From JANWWM01 sp046719715 (GTDB taxonomy: Bacteria; Bacteroidota; Chlorobiia; Chlorobiales; Thermochlorobacteraceae): a DNA stretch of 64,000 bases. The notes below the pieces were generated by a model that saw only the letters and a list, made by a program, of their open reading frames with translations, was not told where the DNA came from and ran no database searches. The translations under genes were made by a program, and so were the position numbers. Below, one piece after another: positions 26,082 to 33,684 of the stretch. Numbering within the stretch: the first letter of the stretch is position 1; each line of letters opens with the position of its first letter. The stretch covers positions 28,885 through 92,884 of the forward strand of contig JBDNCJ010000005.1 in NCBI GenBank assembly GCA_046719715.1. Reading direction: 5' to 3'.

Positions 26082-26271
26082 CTTCGGTTTGTCAAACGGG
26101 ACTGAAACCGTCGTGTAAAGTTGCGCCCATTTTTCTTCGCTCACCTCCGCCTTCAACGCCCGCTTGAGTTTTTTATACGGGTCGTTTGCGCCCGTGAAAT
26201 ACGCCTGCCGCACGAAAAAACTCTCGCCGTTGTAATTGGTTTCCTTTTTCAAGCGGAAGGCTGGCGCGCAG
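26013..26271 (-). pseudogene. Remnant of a type III adenine DNA methyltransferase (Mod) C-terminus
   Basis: The minus-strand frame reads FRLKKETNYNGESFFVRQAY, then GANDPYKKLKRALKAEVSEE and the final IAVKVINHFGDEVMKVYEV. I recall this tail at the C-terminus of Mod-type adenine methyltransferases that partner Res helicase-nucleases. Only ~85 residues remain. No methylase catalytic motif (DPPY-like) is present upstream, so the gene is decayed. The family assignment comes from memory of the C-terminal pattern. Confidence 0.6.
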
Positions 26272-26353
26272 GTCGGCGCGAAGAATGTGGTCGCCGCCGA
26301 TGTCTACAGTGGTCTCATGGTGTTCATGCTTATCAAAAGTTATTTTCAAAAAG

Positions 26354-26404
26354 TTACAATGATTGTAGGAAAGCGCGAATGAGATTTTTTGAGTCATAAA
26401 TTTT
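26354..26404 (-). pseudogene. Second copy of a type III Res subunit C-terminal tail
   Basis: Read on the minus strand, codons 26404-26354 give KIYDSKNLIRAFLQSL and a stop. This is the same tail as VYDSINLIRAFVASM in the Res remnant ending at 27077. An in-frame stop lies directly upstream, so nothing longer survives. At DNA level, 26369-26398 and 27092-27121 match over about 28 of 30 bases, including GAAAGCGCGAATGAGATTT in full. Confidence 0.6.
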
Positions 26405-26477
26405 TCAATGCTTACGAAAGAGAATGAGTTTGTTAAATTCTTGTATCAAAATCGCAACAATTTAGACGACGCTAAAG

Positions 26478-26726
26478 ATGAAAACAATTGAGGTTACCGT
26501 AGAAAACGGCGTGATAACGCTTGCGCCGAATGTAGAACTGCCGAAACATTCACGATTAGCATTGCTCTTGCTTGAGTCGGGCGACGACATATCCACACTC
26601 GATTTGACGAAACTCGCCGACGCAAACCCGTCATTTGATTTCTTGAAAGCCGAGCCTGACCTTTACAGCGAAGCCGATATAAAACCTGAAAATCGCAACC
26701 CAAAATATCGTTCTCAACGCCCATGA
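26478..26726 (+). CDS. Antitoxin of a MazF/PemK-type pair
   Basis: Small protein of 82 residues overlapping the toxin gene by 4 bases (ATGA). The N-terminal half (MKTIEVTVENGVITLAPNVE) resembles the short beta-rich starts of AbrB-like and similar antitoxins. The C-terminal half is charged and probably disordered, as expected of the part that wraps the toxin. It is likely autoregulatory, but no operator was identified. Function is inferred mainly from its place in front of the toxin. Confidence 0.75.
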   Translation: MKTIEVTVENGVITLAPNVELPKHSRLALLLLESGDDISTLDLTKLADANPSFDFLKAEPDLYSEADIKPENRNPKYRSQRP

Positions 26727-27064
26727 AGTTTAGTCGGGGCGATATTGTTGTTGCAGATTTTCCGTTCACGGCGATGACCGATTTCAAGAAACGTCCGTGC
26801 GTTGTGCTTGCTCAAAGCGATACGCCCGATGATTACATCGTTGCGTTTATATCGTCATCATCGGACGCACGATCTTTGCCGTCGGCGGTGTCGGTATTAC
26901 CCACGCACAAAGAATGGGACAAGACAGGCTTGCGCGCGGCGTGCGTGATACGACCGGATAAATTGATGACGCTGCACACATCGCTAATCGCCGGAAAAAT
27001 CGGGAATTTGCCCGAAGACCGCATCGCCGAATTGAAAGAAAAACTTGCAGGCTTATTGCTGTGA
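26723..27064 (+). CDS. MazF/PemK family toxin endoribonuclease
   Basis: Growth-inhibiting mRNA interferase family protein of 113 residues. It starts KFSRGDIVVADFPFTAMTDF, continues with KKRPCVVLAQSDTPDDYIVA (the family's RP..V motif), and has the later CVIRPDKLMTLHTSLIAGK strand. Length and pattern fit an intact toxin. The pair lies between two copies of the Res 3' end, on the opposite strand to the restriction remnants. Confidence 0.85.
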   Translation: MKFSRGDIVVADFPFTAMTDFKKRPCVVLAQSDTPDDYIVAFISSSSDARSLPSAVSVLPTHKEWDKTGLRAACVIRPDKLMTLHTSLIAGKIGNLPEDRIAELKEKLAGLLL

Positions 27065-27076
27065 CTGCGCCGCTTT

Positions 27077-27564
27077 TCACATCGACGCAACGAAAGCGCG
27101 AATGAGATTTATTGAATCATACACGTCGCGCAGTTCCAGAAACGCCCACTTGCAGAAGTTGCCCGCATTATTGACGGCGGGAATCCACAGGGTTTTGGCG
27201 GTTTCAACTTTTGCCTCTTTCGCCGCATCTTTTTTGCCGGTTACTTCCAGAATCACGTTCAGCACATCGCCCGATTGGGTTTTTATTTTTGCGCTTTTCG
27301 GCGGTAGCAGTGATGCGCTTCGTCGTTAATGACGATGATATTTTTCTGGCCTTTCAAACTTTTTCAGTCGAGCGTCCATTCCGTTTCAAAGGTGAGTTGA
27401 TGTTTGTTGCGCGATTTGGCGCGCGCGATGGGCACAAAGTAGATGCTTTCGCGTCGCGATTCGATAATCTCATTTGAAATCCCCTCATGCTCGAACTTGA
27501 AGTGACGCGCGGGTTCGGCGAAGGGCGAATTGATAATCGGATTTTCGATAATTGCGTCGGGCAT
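27077..27564 (-). pseudogene. Degenerate type III restriction subunit (Res)
   Basis: Three fragments of one large protein appear in order on the minus strand. The N-terminus (27564-27367) has IIENPIINSPFAEPARHFKF, GISNEIIESRRESIYFVPIA and ends ETEWTLD. A shifted piece near 27345-27290 reads GQKNIIVINDEAHHCYRRKA, containing the DEAH Walker B motif of the helicase. The C-terminus (27265-27077) has LNVILEVTGKKDAAKEAKVE, LWIPAVNNAGNFCKWAFLEL and the YDSINLIRAFVASM tail. An intact Res is about 900-1000 residues, so most of the gene has been deleted and frameshifted. Confidence 0.72.
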
Positions 27565-27711
27565 AGAAAGAAAAGATATGAATTAGAATAAGTGAAGATA
27601 GTCAGTTGAGAAAATGAAACAACAAGTGAGAGAGCCACAGAACGAATTAAGTCGTAAATTATCCTCGCATCTCCCCGCAAACAGAAGCCAAAGCAAAACA
27701 TCATAAACATC

Positions 27712-28002
27712 ATGTCAAGCGACCATTTTCTTGAACAAATTACCATCGCCGAAGTCTTACTCGAAAAATATGAAAGTCTTTCCGCGAAAGTGCGCGATGA
27801 GACAGCAACCGAAGCCGATAAGCACAATCTTGAATTTGCTCGTGAAGTAATTGCGCTCGCTAAAAATCGAGTCTCAATTCTGCGTAACGAGCAAGCACGA
27901 GAAAAGGGAGAAGAGGTGTGGGTCGAGCGCACGTCAGAGTCTCACAATCCGCACATACGCTTGCACGGCGGGGTGCGTGAAGACGACGTCCCAAAATCAT
28001 AA
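27712..28002 (+). CDS. Small hypothetical protein
   Basis: A hydrophilic 96-residue protein of no recognised family. The first 65 residues are predicted helical (LEQITIAEVLLEKYESLSAK), the end is charged and probably unstructured. It starts 147 bases after the Res remnant on the other strand and ends 88 bases before the sigma factor gene. No convincing ribosome-binding site is visible, so it may not be expressed. Confidence 0.5.
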   Translation: MSSDHFLEQITIAEVLLEKYESLSAKVRDETATEADKHNLEFAREVIALAKNRVSILRNEQAREKGEEVWVERTSESHNPHIRLHGGVREDDVPKS

Positions 28003-28010
28003 ATCCAATT

Positions 28011-28038
28011 AAACCTCTGGACGCATGTAAGCGTCTAA
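28011..28038 (+). promoter_or_regulatory. Candidate ECF-type promoter of the sigma factor operon
   Basis: AAACC (28011-28015), a 16-base spacer and CGTCTAA (28032-28038) resemble the AACC / CGTC pattern used by many ECF sigma factors. It lies 52 bases before the sigma gene start, suggesting autoregulation. Confidence 0.5.
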
Positions 28039-28089
28039 CAAACTGTAAGGCAATGCCTCATCGTTAATTCGAGACGCGTAAAGGCGGAA

Positions 28090-28677
28090 ATGAATCCAAA
28101 AAAAACCGATGACGAACTTATTGCGGAATTCAAGAGCGGCACAGCGGCACAAAAAGAAAAAGCCTTTGCCGAACTCTTACGCCGACACCGCGAGCCGATT
28201 TATTGGGTCTGCCGACGACTGCTCAACACCCATGAGGACGCCGACGATGTAACCCAAACCGTGTTCCTGAAAATTTTTCGGGCATTGCCAAATTTTCAAG
28301 AAGAAGCGCAGTTTTCAACTTGGGCATACAGAATTGCAACCAACGAAAGTTTGAACTTCTTGCGTGCCAAAGCCGTCCGACATGCCGAGTCGCTTGATGC
28401 CTTGTCATCAGAAGCAAACACCGACATCAAAGCCGACAGCAGATTGCCCGACGAAGAACTCATGCGCGCCGAAGAGCGAAACGCCATCGATGCGGCAATC
28501 GCCTCGCTTCCTGAAAAACAGCGTGCAGTCTTTGTGATGCGCTATTACGATGAACTGTCATATGAAGAAATTGCCAAAGCCCTTGGCGGCACCGTCGGCG
28601 GCTTGAAAGCCAATTACTTTCACGCCTTCAAAAAAATAAGTGAGTATTTGAAACGAGCCTTGAAAAACGAACCATGA
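28090..28677 (+). CDS. ECF RNA polymerase sigma factor (sigma-70 family)
   Basis: Extracytoplasmic-function sigma factor of 195 residues, directing RNA polymerase to a regulon usually linked to envelope state. Region 2 carries DADDVTQTVFLKIFRALPNF and the -10-recognition segment FSTWAYRIATNESLNFLRAK. Region 4 at ~130-185 has LPEKQRAVFVMRYYDELSYE and EEIAKALGGTVGGLKANYFH, the -35 helix-turn-helix. The next gene, overlapping by 4 bases, encodes its likely anti-sigma factor, and an ECF-type promoter precedes the operon. Confidence 0.93.
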   Translation: MNPKKTDDELIAEFKSGTAAQKEKAFAELLRRHREPIYWVCRRLLNTHEDADDVTQTVFLKIFRALPNFQEEAQFSTWAYRIATNESLNFLRAKAVRHAESLDALSSEANTDIKADSRLPDEELMRAEERNAIDAAIASLPEKQRAVFVMRYYDELSYEEIAKALGGTVGGLKANYFHAFKKISEYLKRALKNEP

Positions 28678-29297
28678 CCTACGACGACTACCGATACGAA
28701 CTGCCCGATTTCATTTTGGGGAAGTCATCGCCCGATGTGGCGCACGCGATTGAGCGGCTGATTGAAACCGATAGCGCATTTCGCGCCGAGTATCTTGAAA
28801 TGAAAGCGCTCATAGAAGTGGCGACGCCGAGTTTGAACCGTGCCTTTGAGCACGCGCCCGATGCACCGACGCCTGCATACTTCGAAGCACTTTCCAAAAA
28901 AGTGCTTGCACGCGCCGTTCCGAAAAAAGCAACATGGTGGCAGACCTTCAAAACCGATATGGCGTCGCTCTTTGAAGCACCGCGTTGGCAGTGGGCGGGC
29001 GGATTAGTCGGCGCAACCCTTGCGCTCGTGCTTATCGTTTTCGCCTCTGAATTGGACGACGACGCGCGCCGAAAAATTCTCGCAAAAGGCGGCAAACCAA
29101 GCGAAAAACAGCCGGCGTTGCTCATTGCCACCAGCAATTTCGCGCTGGGAATAACGCCCGAACTCGTCGTTGCACAAATCGAGGCGCATGAAGCTGAAGA
29201 GGTATTGAACATCTTGGAAAACAAACTTCCAACAAGAAAACAAACTTACAAGGTGCTGACGGAAGAGGAAGCGGAATCGCTCTTCAAACCGATGTAG
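28674..29297 (+). CDS. Putative anti-sigma factor, single-pass membrane protein
   Basis: A 207-residue protein overlapping the sigma gene by 4 bases (ATGA). Residues 1-~95 are a cytosolic domain starting YELPDFILGKSSPDVAHAIE, the right size for a sigma-binding domain although no zinc HxxxCxxC motif is present. A helix at ~104-122 (WAGGLVGATLALVLIVFASE) crosses the membrane, followed by a ~80-residue periplasmic part. The role is inferred from gene order and topology. It probably holds the sigma factor at the membrane until an envelope signal arrives. Confidence 0.75.
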   Translation: MTYDDYRYELPDFILGKSSPDVAHAIERLIETDSAFRAEYLEMKALIEVATPSLNRAFEHAPDAPTPAYFEALSKKVLARAVPKKATWWQTFKTDMASLFEAPRWQWAGGLVGATLALVLIVFASELDDDARRKILAKGGKPSEKQPALLIATSNFALGITPELVVAQIEAHEAEEVLNILENKLPTRKQTYKVLTEEEAESLFKPM

Positions 29298-29322
29298 GCA
29301 AGTTCATCAGAGGAAACTAACC

Positions 29323-29862
29323 ATGAGACAAGTGAAAATTCTTCTTATCGCCATGCTCCTATTAGGAGCGGAATCGCTCTCGGCGCAAAATCGCCCGACC
29401 GAGCGCGGCGCAGACCTTCAAACCCGACGCCAACAGCGTGCAGAACAGCTTGGACAACGCATGCCACGCGAGCAACTCCAGAAGCGCATTAAGCAACTTC
29501 AAATGTGGAAACTCACCGAGCGACTGAACCTTTCCGAAGAGCAATCCATGAAATTCTTTCCGCGATACAATCGCTATCAAGATGAATTAACCGACGCCGT
29601 GCAAAATCTTCAAATGCGGCTCTCGCGCTTGCAAGAGTTACATCAATCCAATGCAAAAGAAAGCGACCTTGATGGAGAAATCAGAGCTGTCATTACAGAA
29701 CGGAAAAACGTGAGCGATGTTTTACCCAAATATCTCGATGAATTTCGTCAAGTGCTGACCGCACGCCAAACGGCGGATTTGATTCTCTTTGAGCGCGATT
29801 TTCTGCGCGACATTACCGACGCCATCGAGCGCGCCCGAGAACGCGAGCGCAATCAACCCTGA
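29323..29862 (+). CDS. Exported helical protein of the sigma factor operon, Spy/CpxP-like
   Basis: A 179-residue protein with a signal peptide (QVKILLIAMLLLGAESLSAQ). The mature protein is strongly helical and rich in Gln, Arg and Glu. The segment LTERLNLSEEQSMKFFPRYN is of the LTxxQ type seen in periplasmic chaperone-like Spy/CpxP proteins, but two copies of a strict LTxxQ motif are not seen. It lies 25 bases after the anti-sigma gene, so it may be the envelope-facing arm of the same response. Confidence 0.6.
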   Translation: MRQVKILLIAMLLLGAESLSAQNRPTERGADLQTRRQQRAEQLGQRMPREQLQKRIKQLQMWKLTERLNLSEEQSMKFFPRYNRYQDELTDAVQNLQMRLSRLQELHQSNAKESDLDGEIRAVITERKNVSDVLPKYLDEFRQVLTARQTADLILFERDFLRDITDAIERARERERNQP

Positions 29863-29951
29863 TGCTCAACCTTAACGCCCCAAAAACCGTCCGTTGCGAG
29901 AAGCCTGAGAACGTGCTACATTAACCTTCAAGTCAATCGTAGAAGTTATAC

Positions 29952-31388
29952 ATGCAAACTCTGCCGTTTCGTCGGTTCAAGTTCCTAAAAAAATCAATTC
30001 TCGCCGTCCTGCTTTGCTTGTCGTCATGCAAAGAGGAAGTAAGCAAAGTGCCTGAACCGGTCGGCGAGTTCGAGCAAAATGTTCAGCCGATTTTCAATCG
30101 CCACTGTGTTGAATGTCATTCATCACGAAATGCCGTGCGTCGTCTCTCCCTCGAATCTTGGGAAAGTCTCTTGATGGGTTCGGAAAACGGCGCGATGGTG
30201 ATTCCTTTTCACCCAAAATTCAGTCATTTATTTCAGCATCTTCACACCGATACCACGCTTTCGCCGGTTGCGCCGCCGCTCATGCCGATAGGCAGAAATC
30301 CGCTGTCGCGTGAAGATGTGATGGCGATTTACAACTGGATTCAAAACGGCGCGCGAAATCGTAACGGCAAAGTTCCATTTGAAGAGAGTTACGCGAAAAT
30401 CTACGTCACGAACCAAGCGGCGGATTTAGTCGCCGTCATTGACAAGCGCACGGGGCTATTGATGCGCTATGTCGATGTATCCGCACCGGGCGGCATTTCA
30501 CAAAACCCGTTGCAATCGCCGCATTACGTAACCGTTTCCAACAACAAAAAGTATTGGTATGTCTCGCTGATTGCAAAGGGAGAAGTATGGAAGTTTGACG
30601 CTGAAACTGACACGCTCGTGGCGAAAGTAAGCGTTGGAAGTTCGCCCGCACATATTGTTTGCTCGCCTGACGATTCAACGCTGTATGTGTCTAATTTCAG
30701 CGCATCGGCTAATCGCATCACGATAATTGACGCAACGACGATGACCGTCAAACGCACTTCACCGCCAATCAACACCGCGCCGCATGGACTTGCACTCTCG
30801 CGCAACGGACGATGGCTCTACGCAACCGCATATGAGAGCGACCGCATTGTCGAGTTGGATTTAGAAACGTTCTCAACGCGCCAATTTCCCTTGCGCCGCA
30901 TAGGTGAACCAAGCACGCGCAACTACCGCCCCTATCAAGTGATGCTTTCGCCTGACGAGAAAAAACTCTTCGTTACATGCAACGGCGACGCCGCCTTCGA
31001 TGGCGACTTGCGAATTATCGATTTGGAAACACTCGATGTGAAATCCGTGCCCGTCGGCAAATATCCCATTCTGATGGATTACACGCCCGATAAATCGAGG
31101 CTCTATATTGCCAATCGAAACAGCAATTCGGTCTCGGTGGTCAATGTTCAAAGTGAAACGGTAGCGGCGACGATTGAAAACGTCGGCGTTCAGCCGCACG
31201 GACTTGCCGTGTCAAGCGACGGCTTCGTTTATGTTTCAAACGAATCTTTGATTGGCTTTGTCGGACATCACCCAACTGACGGCGGCTTGCGAGCGGGCAC
31301 GTCGTCCATCATTGATTCAAGAACTAATCAAGTCGTTAAGGTGGTCGAGATGCTCTCCTTCCCTGCGGGCGTTGCGATTCGCGAGTAG
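29952..31388 (+). CDS. Haem-binding lipoprotein with YncE-like beta-propeller
   Basis: Exported protein of 478 residues. A lipoprotein signal (ILAVLLCLSSCKEEVSK) suggests acylation of the Cys after SS. Residues ~45-135 form a planctomycete-type cytochrome c domain with one c-haem site CVECHS and a possible distal Met in PPLMPIGRN. The rest is a seven-bladed YVTN/YncE beta-propeller, e.g. YVTNQAADLVAVIDKRTGLL, VVNVQSETVAATIENVG and PHGLAVSSDGFVYVSNESL. It is likely outside the inner membrane and redox-active or a binding platform. No other cytochrome genes are adjacent. Confidence 0.85.
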   Translation: MQTLPFRRFKFLKKSILAVLLCLSSCKEEVSKVPEPVGEFEQNVQPIFNRHCVECHSSRNAVRRLSLESWESLLMGSENGAMVIPFHPKFSHLFQHLHTDTTLSPVAPPLMPIGRNPLSREDVMAIYNWIQNGARNRNGKVPFEESYAKIYVTNQAADLVAVIDKRTGLLMRYVDVSAPGGISQNPLQSPHYVTVSNNKKYWYVSLIAKGEVWKFDAETDTLVAKVSVGSSPAHIVCSPDDSTLYVSNFSASANRITIIDATTMTVKRTSPPINTAPHGLALSRNGRWLYATAYESDRIVELDLETFSTRQFPLRRIGEPSTRNYRPYQVMLSPDEKKLFVTCNGDAAFDGDLRIIDLETLDVKSVPVGKYPILMDYTPDKSRLYIANRNSNSVSVVNVQSETVAATIENVGVQPHGLAVSSDGFVYVSNESLIGFVGHHPTDGGLRAGTSSIIDSRTNQVVKVVEMLSFPAGVAIRE

Positions 31389-31394
31389 TTTGTC

Positions 31395-32090
31395 TTATTC
31401 TGCATTGCAGAGTTTATCAATCGCGGGCTTTTGAGCGAAGAGCACTAATACGTCGCCGGCTTTAATGGTCATATCCGGCGTTGGGATTCCTAAAATTTTT
31501 TCGACGGTTTTTGAACGTAAGCCGAAGGTGCGTGTCTCTCGCTCGGTGCGTTTAATGGTGATGAGATTGACCCCAAAGCGTTCGCGAAGTTCCAACTCGC
31601 CGACGGTTTTTCCCACGAAGGGTTCGGGAACATTGACTTCCACAATCGAGTAATCTGAAGAGAGTTCAAGAGAGTCAATTACGCCGCGATAGAGCAAACT
31701 ATCCGCCAAGCGTTCCGCCGCTTCTACGGCGGGAGAGATGACTTCCTCAATGCCCAAGTGGTGAAGAATCCGCTCGTGCGTGGTGGTGGTGGCGCGTGCG
31801 ATGATGCGCTTGACGCCGAGATTTTGGAGTGCGGCAACGGTGAGCAACGCCGCTTCAAAATCGTCTCCGATTCCGACAATGACGACGTCGAAGTCTGCAA
31901 TCCCTTGTGCTTTCAGGGCTTCTTCTTCGGTCGAGTCCAAGCGAACGGTGTAGGTAACTTTGTCCTTGACGTCGTCTAAATTGTTGATGTCGCTGTCGAT
32001 TGCCATCACCTCTGCGCCTTGACGCGCCAAAGTTGTGCAGAGATGTGCGCCGAAGTTGCCGACGCCGATAACGGCTATTTTCTTGGTCAT
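31395..32090 (-). CDS. TrkA family potassium uptake regulator (KtrA-like)
   Basis: Cytosolic gating ring subunit of a Trk/Ktr K+ transporter, 231 residues. Residues 1-125 are the RCK_N Rossmann fold with VIGVGNFGAHLCTTLARQGA and the acidic AIDSDINN at the end of strand 2, which would bind NAD(H) or adenine nucleotides. Residues ~145-225 are the RCK_C domain (VNVPEPFVGKTVGELELRER). The membrane subunit (TrkH/KtrB) is not next to it. It is convergent with the beta-propeller gene and divergent from rpsF. Confidence 0.9.
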   Translation of the reverse strand: MTKKIAVIGVGNFGAHLCTTLARQGAEVMAIDSDINNLDDVKDKVTYTVRLDSTEEEALKAQGIADFDVVIVGIGDDFEAALLTVAALQNLGVKRIIARATTTTHERILHHLGIEEVISPAVEAAERLADSLLYRGVIDSLELSSDYSIVEVNVPEPFVGKTVGELELRERFGVNLITIKRTERETRTFGLRSKTVEKILGIPTPDMTIKAGDVLVLFAQKPAIDKLCNAE

Positions 32091-32139
32091 TGAGAATGAA
32101 TTAAGTTCAATCGCGGAGTAAAAGAAAAGTAAGACAACA

Positions 32140-32171
32140 TTTGGAAATACGAAACTCGACCTCTATTTTTG
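32140..32171 (+). promoter_or_regulatory. Bacteroidota-type promoter of the rpsF operon
   Basis: TTTG at 32140-32143, a 20-base spacer, then TATTTTTG at 32164-32171, matching the Bacteroidota consensus TTTG / TAnnTTTG. Transcription should start near 32178, giving a leader of about 135 bases. Confidence 0.6.
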
Positions 32172-32177
32172 CAATCC

Positions 32178-32311
32178 TTTTTGTGATTCCGCAACAACTG
32201 AACAATCGGCAAATGCGTTGCGGTGATTTTAGTCTGACAAGCCACAGGAAAACTGTCTTGATGGTGTAGAAGATTAAAGTCAGCCAAAATCAAATTCATG
32301 TTTGAAATAAA
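32178..32311 (+). promoter_or_regulatory. Candidate S6:S18 autoregulatory leader of rpsF
   Basis: The 134-base leader contains a perfect 7-bp stem, CCGCAAC (32189-32195) with GTTGCGG (32217-32223), around a 21-base loop. Known rpsF leaders bind the S6:S18 complex through a stem near a bulged CCG. Equivalence here is inferred, not demonstrated. Confidence 0.45.
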
Positions 32312-32689
32312 ATGGAGAACAAACTTTACGAAACGACGGTCGTGATTGACGGCAATTTAGATGACGAAGCCGTGCAAGCCGTGATTGAAAAGGTCAAGTC
32401 TATTTTAACCTCTCTCGGAAGCGACATCAAGAACGTGCTTGAACCCGGTCGCAAGAAACTCGCCTACAAAATCGGCAAATCAACCATCGGATATTACGCT
32501 CACATCGAATTTACGGCACCCGCTACGGCGATTGCGGAATTGGAGCGGCAATACCGCCTCAATGAACAAGTCATTCGCTATCTTACCATTGTGCTGGATA
32601 AGCCATTGCTTGAGATTCGTGAGCGCGTTGCCAAGTATGGCACGGCGCAACCATTATCCGCCCCGCAATCCGAAGTCGAAAAAGCTTAA
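32312..32689 (+). CDS. rpsF: 30S ribosomal protein S6
   Basis: Small-subunit protein binding 16S rRNA with S18. The 125 residues start MENKLYETTVVIDGNLDDEA and contain the family block EPGRKKLAYKIGKSTIGYYA and ERQYRLNEQVIRYLTIVLDK, both matching S6. It leads the operon rpsF-ssb-rpsR-rplI. A Bacteroidota-type promoter and a stem-containing leader precede it. Confidence 0.95.
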   Translation: MENKLYETTVVIDGNLDDEAVQAVIEKVKSILTSLGSDIKNVLEPGRKKLAYKIGKSTIGYYAHIEFTAPATAIAELERQYRLNEQVIRYLTIVLDKPLLEIRERVAKYGTAQPLSAPQSEVEKA

Positions 32690-32801
32690 TGCGCAACACG
32701 GCTATGCGTGGAAGTTTAAGACGCAATCCAAGTCAGACTTTCTGTTTTTTTTCTGATACCATAAGATAGCTTGAAAACCTTTTATCCTTGGAGGATATGA
32801 T

Positions 32802-33272
32802 ATGGCAGATTTAAAAATGCCAGAGATTAACAGCGTGGTCATTGCAGGCAACCTGACCAAAGACCCGATTTTCAGACAAACCACGACGGGAACGCCAGTG
32901 GTGAACTTCACCATCGCGTGCAATCGCCGATTCCGCGACAGCAACAACGAGTGGCAGGAAGACGTCTGCTATGTCGGAATTGTGGCGTGGAACAAGTTGG
33001 CGGAATCGTGCCGCGATAACCTGCATAAAAGCAGTGCCGTTTTGGTCGACGGCGAACTTCAAAGTCGCACATGGAAACTCCAAGATGGCTCAACGCGCAC
33101 CGTCGTTGAAATTAAAGCGCGCCGAATCCAATTTCTCAACAAGCGCCGTCGAAACGACGACGATGTGAGTGTGGTTGAAGAAATCAACGACGACGCCAAC
33201 GTCAATAGCAAAGATTTGTATGAATACAAGTATTTAGCGACGGACGGAGAGGTTTCAAACAACGGACAATAA
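32802..33272 (+). CDS. ssb: Single-stranded DNA-binding protein
   Basis: OB-fold protein of 156 residues that coats single-stranded DNA in replication and repair. Residues 1-115 give the fold: INSVVIAGNLTKDPIFRQTT, VVNFTIACNRRFRDSNNEWQ and VLVDGELQSRTWKLQDGSTR. The C-terminal tail is acidic but lacks the usual DDDIPF end, closing with VSNNGQ, which may alter partner-protein binding. A GGAGG ribosome-binding site precedes the ATG. Confidence 0.93.
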   Translation: MADLKMPEINSVVIAGNLTKDPIFRQTTTGTPVVNFTIACNRRFRDSNNEWQEDVCYVGIVAWNKLAESCRDNLHKSSAVLVDGELQSRTWKLQDGSTRTVVEIKARRIQFLNKRRRNDDDVSVVEEINDDANVNSKDLYEYKYLATDGEVSNNGQ

Positions 33273-33300
33273 CCGTATCAATTTTTCAACAGCGTAACGC

Positions 33301-33320
33301 GGGCGGGAACGTTCCCGCCC
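33301..33320. terminator. Perfect GC-rich palindrome between ssb and rpsR
   Basis: GGGCGGGAACGTTCCCGCCC is a perfect 20-base palindrome 28 bases after the ssb stop. It can fold as a hairpin and may attenuate or protect transcripts between ssb and rpsR. Only TTGCTTATACC follows, not a strong U-tract, so true termination is doubtful. Confidence 0.45.
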
Positions 33321-33356
33321 TTGCTTATACCAATACTTTCAACCAGTTATCGAATA

Positions 33357-33635
33357 ATGGCAGAACAACGCAATCGAAACAATAATACGAAGGGAAAGCA
33401 ATCCTCGCGTGCGCAACAAGCGAAAAAGCAACGCAAAGCCCCTCCGAAAAATCAAATCGCGTTTTTTGATTATCGCGACGACCGTAAATTGCGCCGATTC
33501 ATCAATGAACAAGGAAAAATTATTCCTCGTCGCATCACCGGACTTTCCGCAAAAGAGCAAAACCTGCTTACGAAGTCTATCAAGTGGGCGCGGCACTTGG
33601 CAATCATTCCATTTGTTTCCGACGAAATTCGCTAA
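33357..33635 (+). CDS. rpsR: 30S ribosomal protein S18
   Basis: Small-subunit protein that partners S6 on 16S rRNA. It has 92 residues from the ATG at 33357 (MAEQRNRNNN); the upstream in-frame codons are rejected because the basic N-terminus begins here. Conserved elements are the aromatic/basic core NQIAFFDYRDDRKLRRFINE and the end IPRRITGLSAKEQNLLTKSI. The Asn-Arg-Gln-rich N-terminus is longer than usual. Last but one gene of the rpsF operon, with rplI after it. Confidence 0.93.
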   Translation: MAEQRNRNNNTKGKQSSRAQQAKKQRKAPPKNQIAFFDYRDDRKLRRFINEQGKIIPRRITGLSAKEQNLLTKSIKWARHLAIIPFVSDEIR

Positions 33636-33684
33636 TCCAGAACTTGCTCATCAATAAGGGAACATCACAAAACGATTCAGCATT

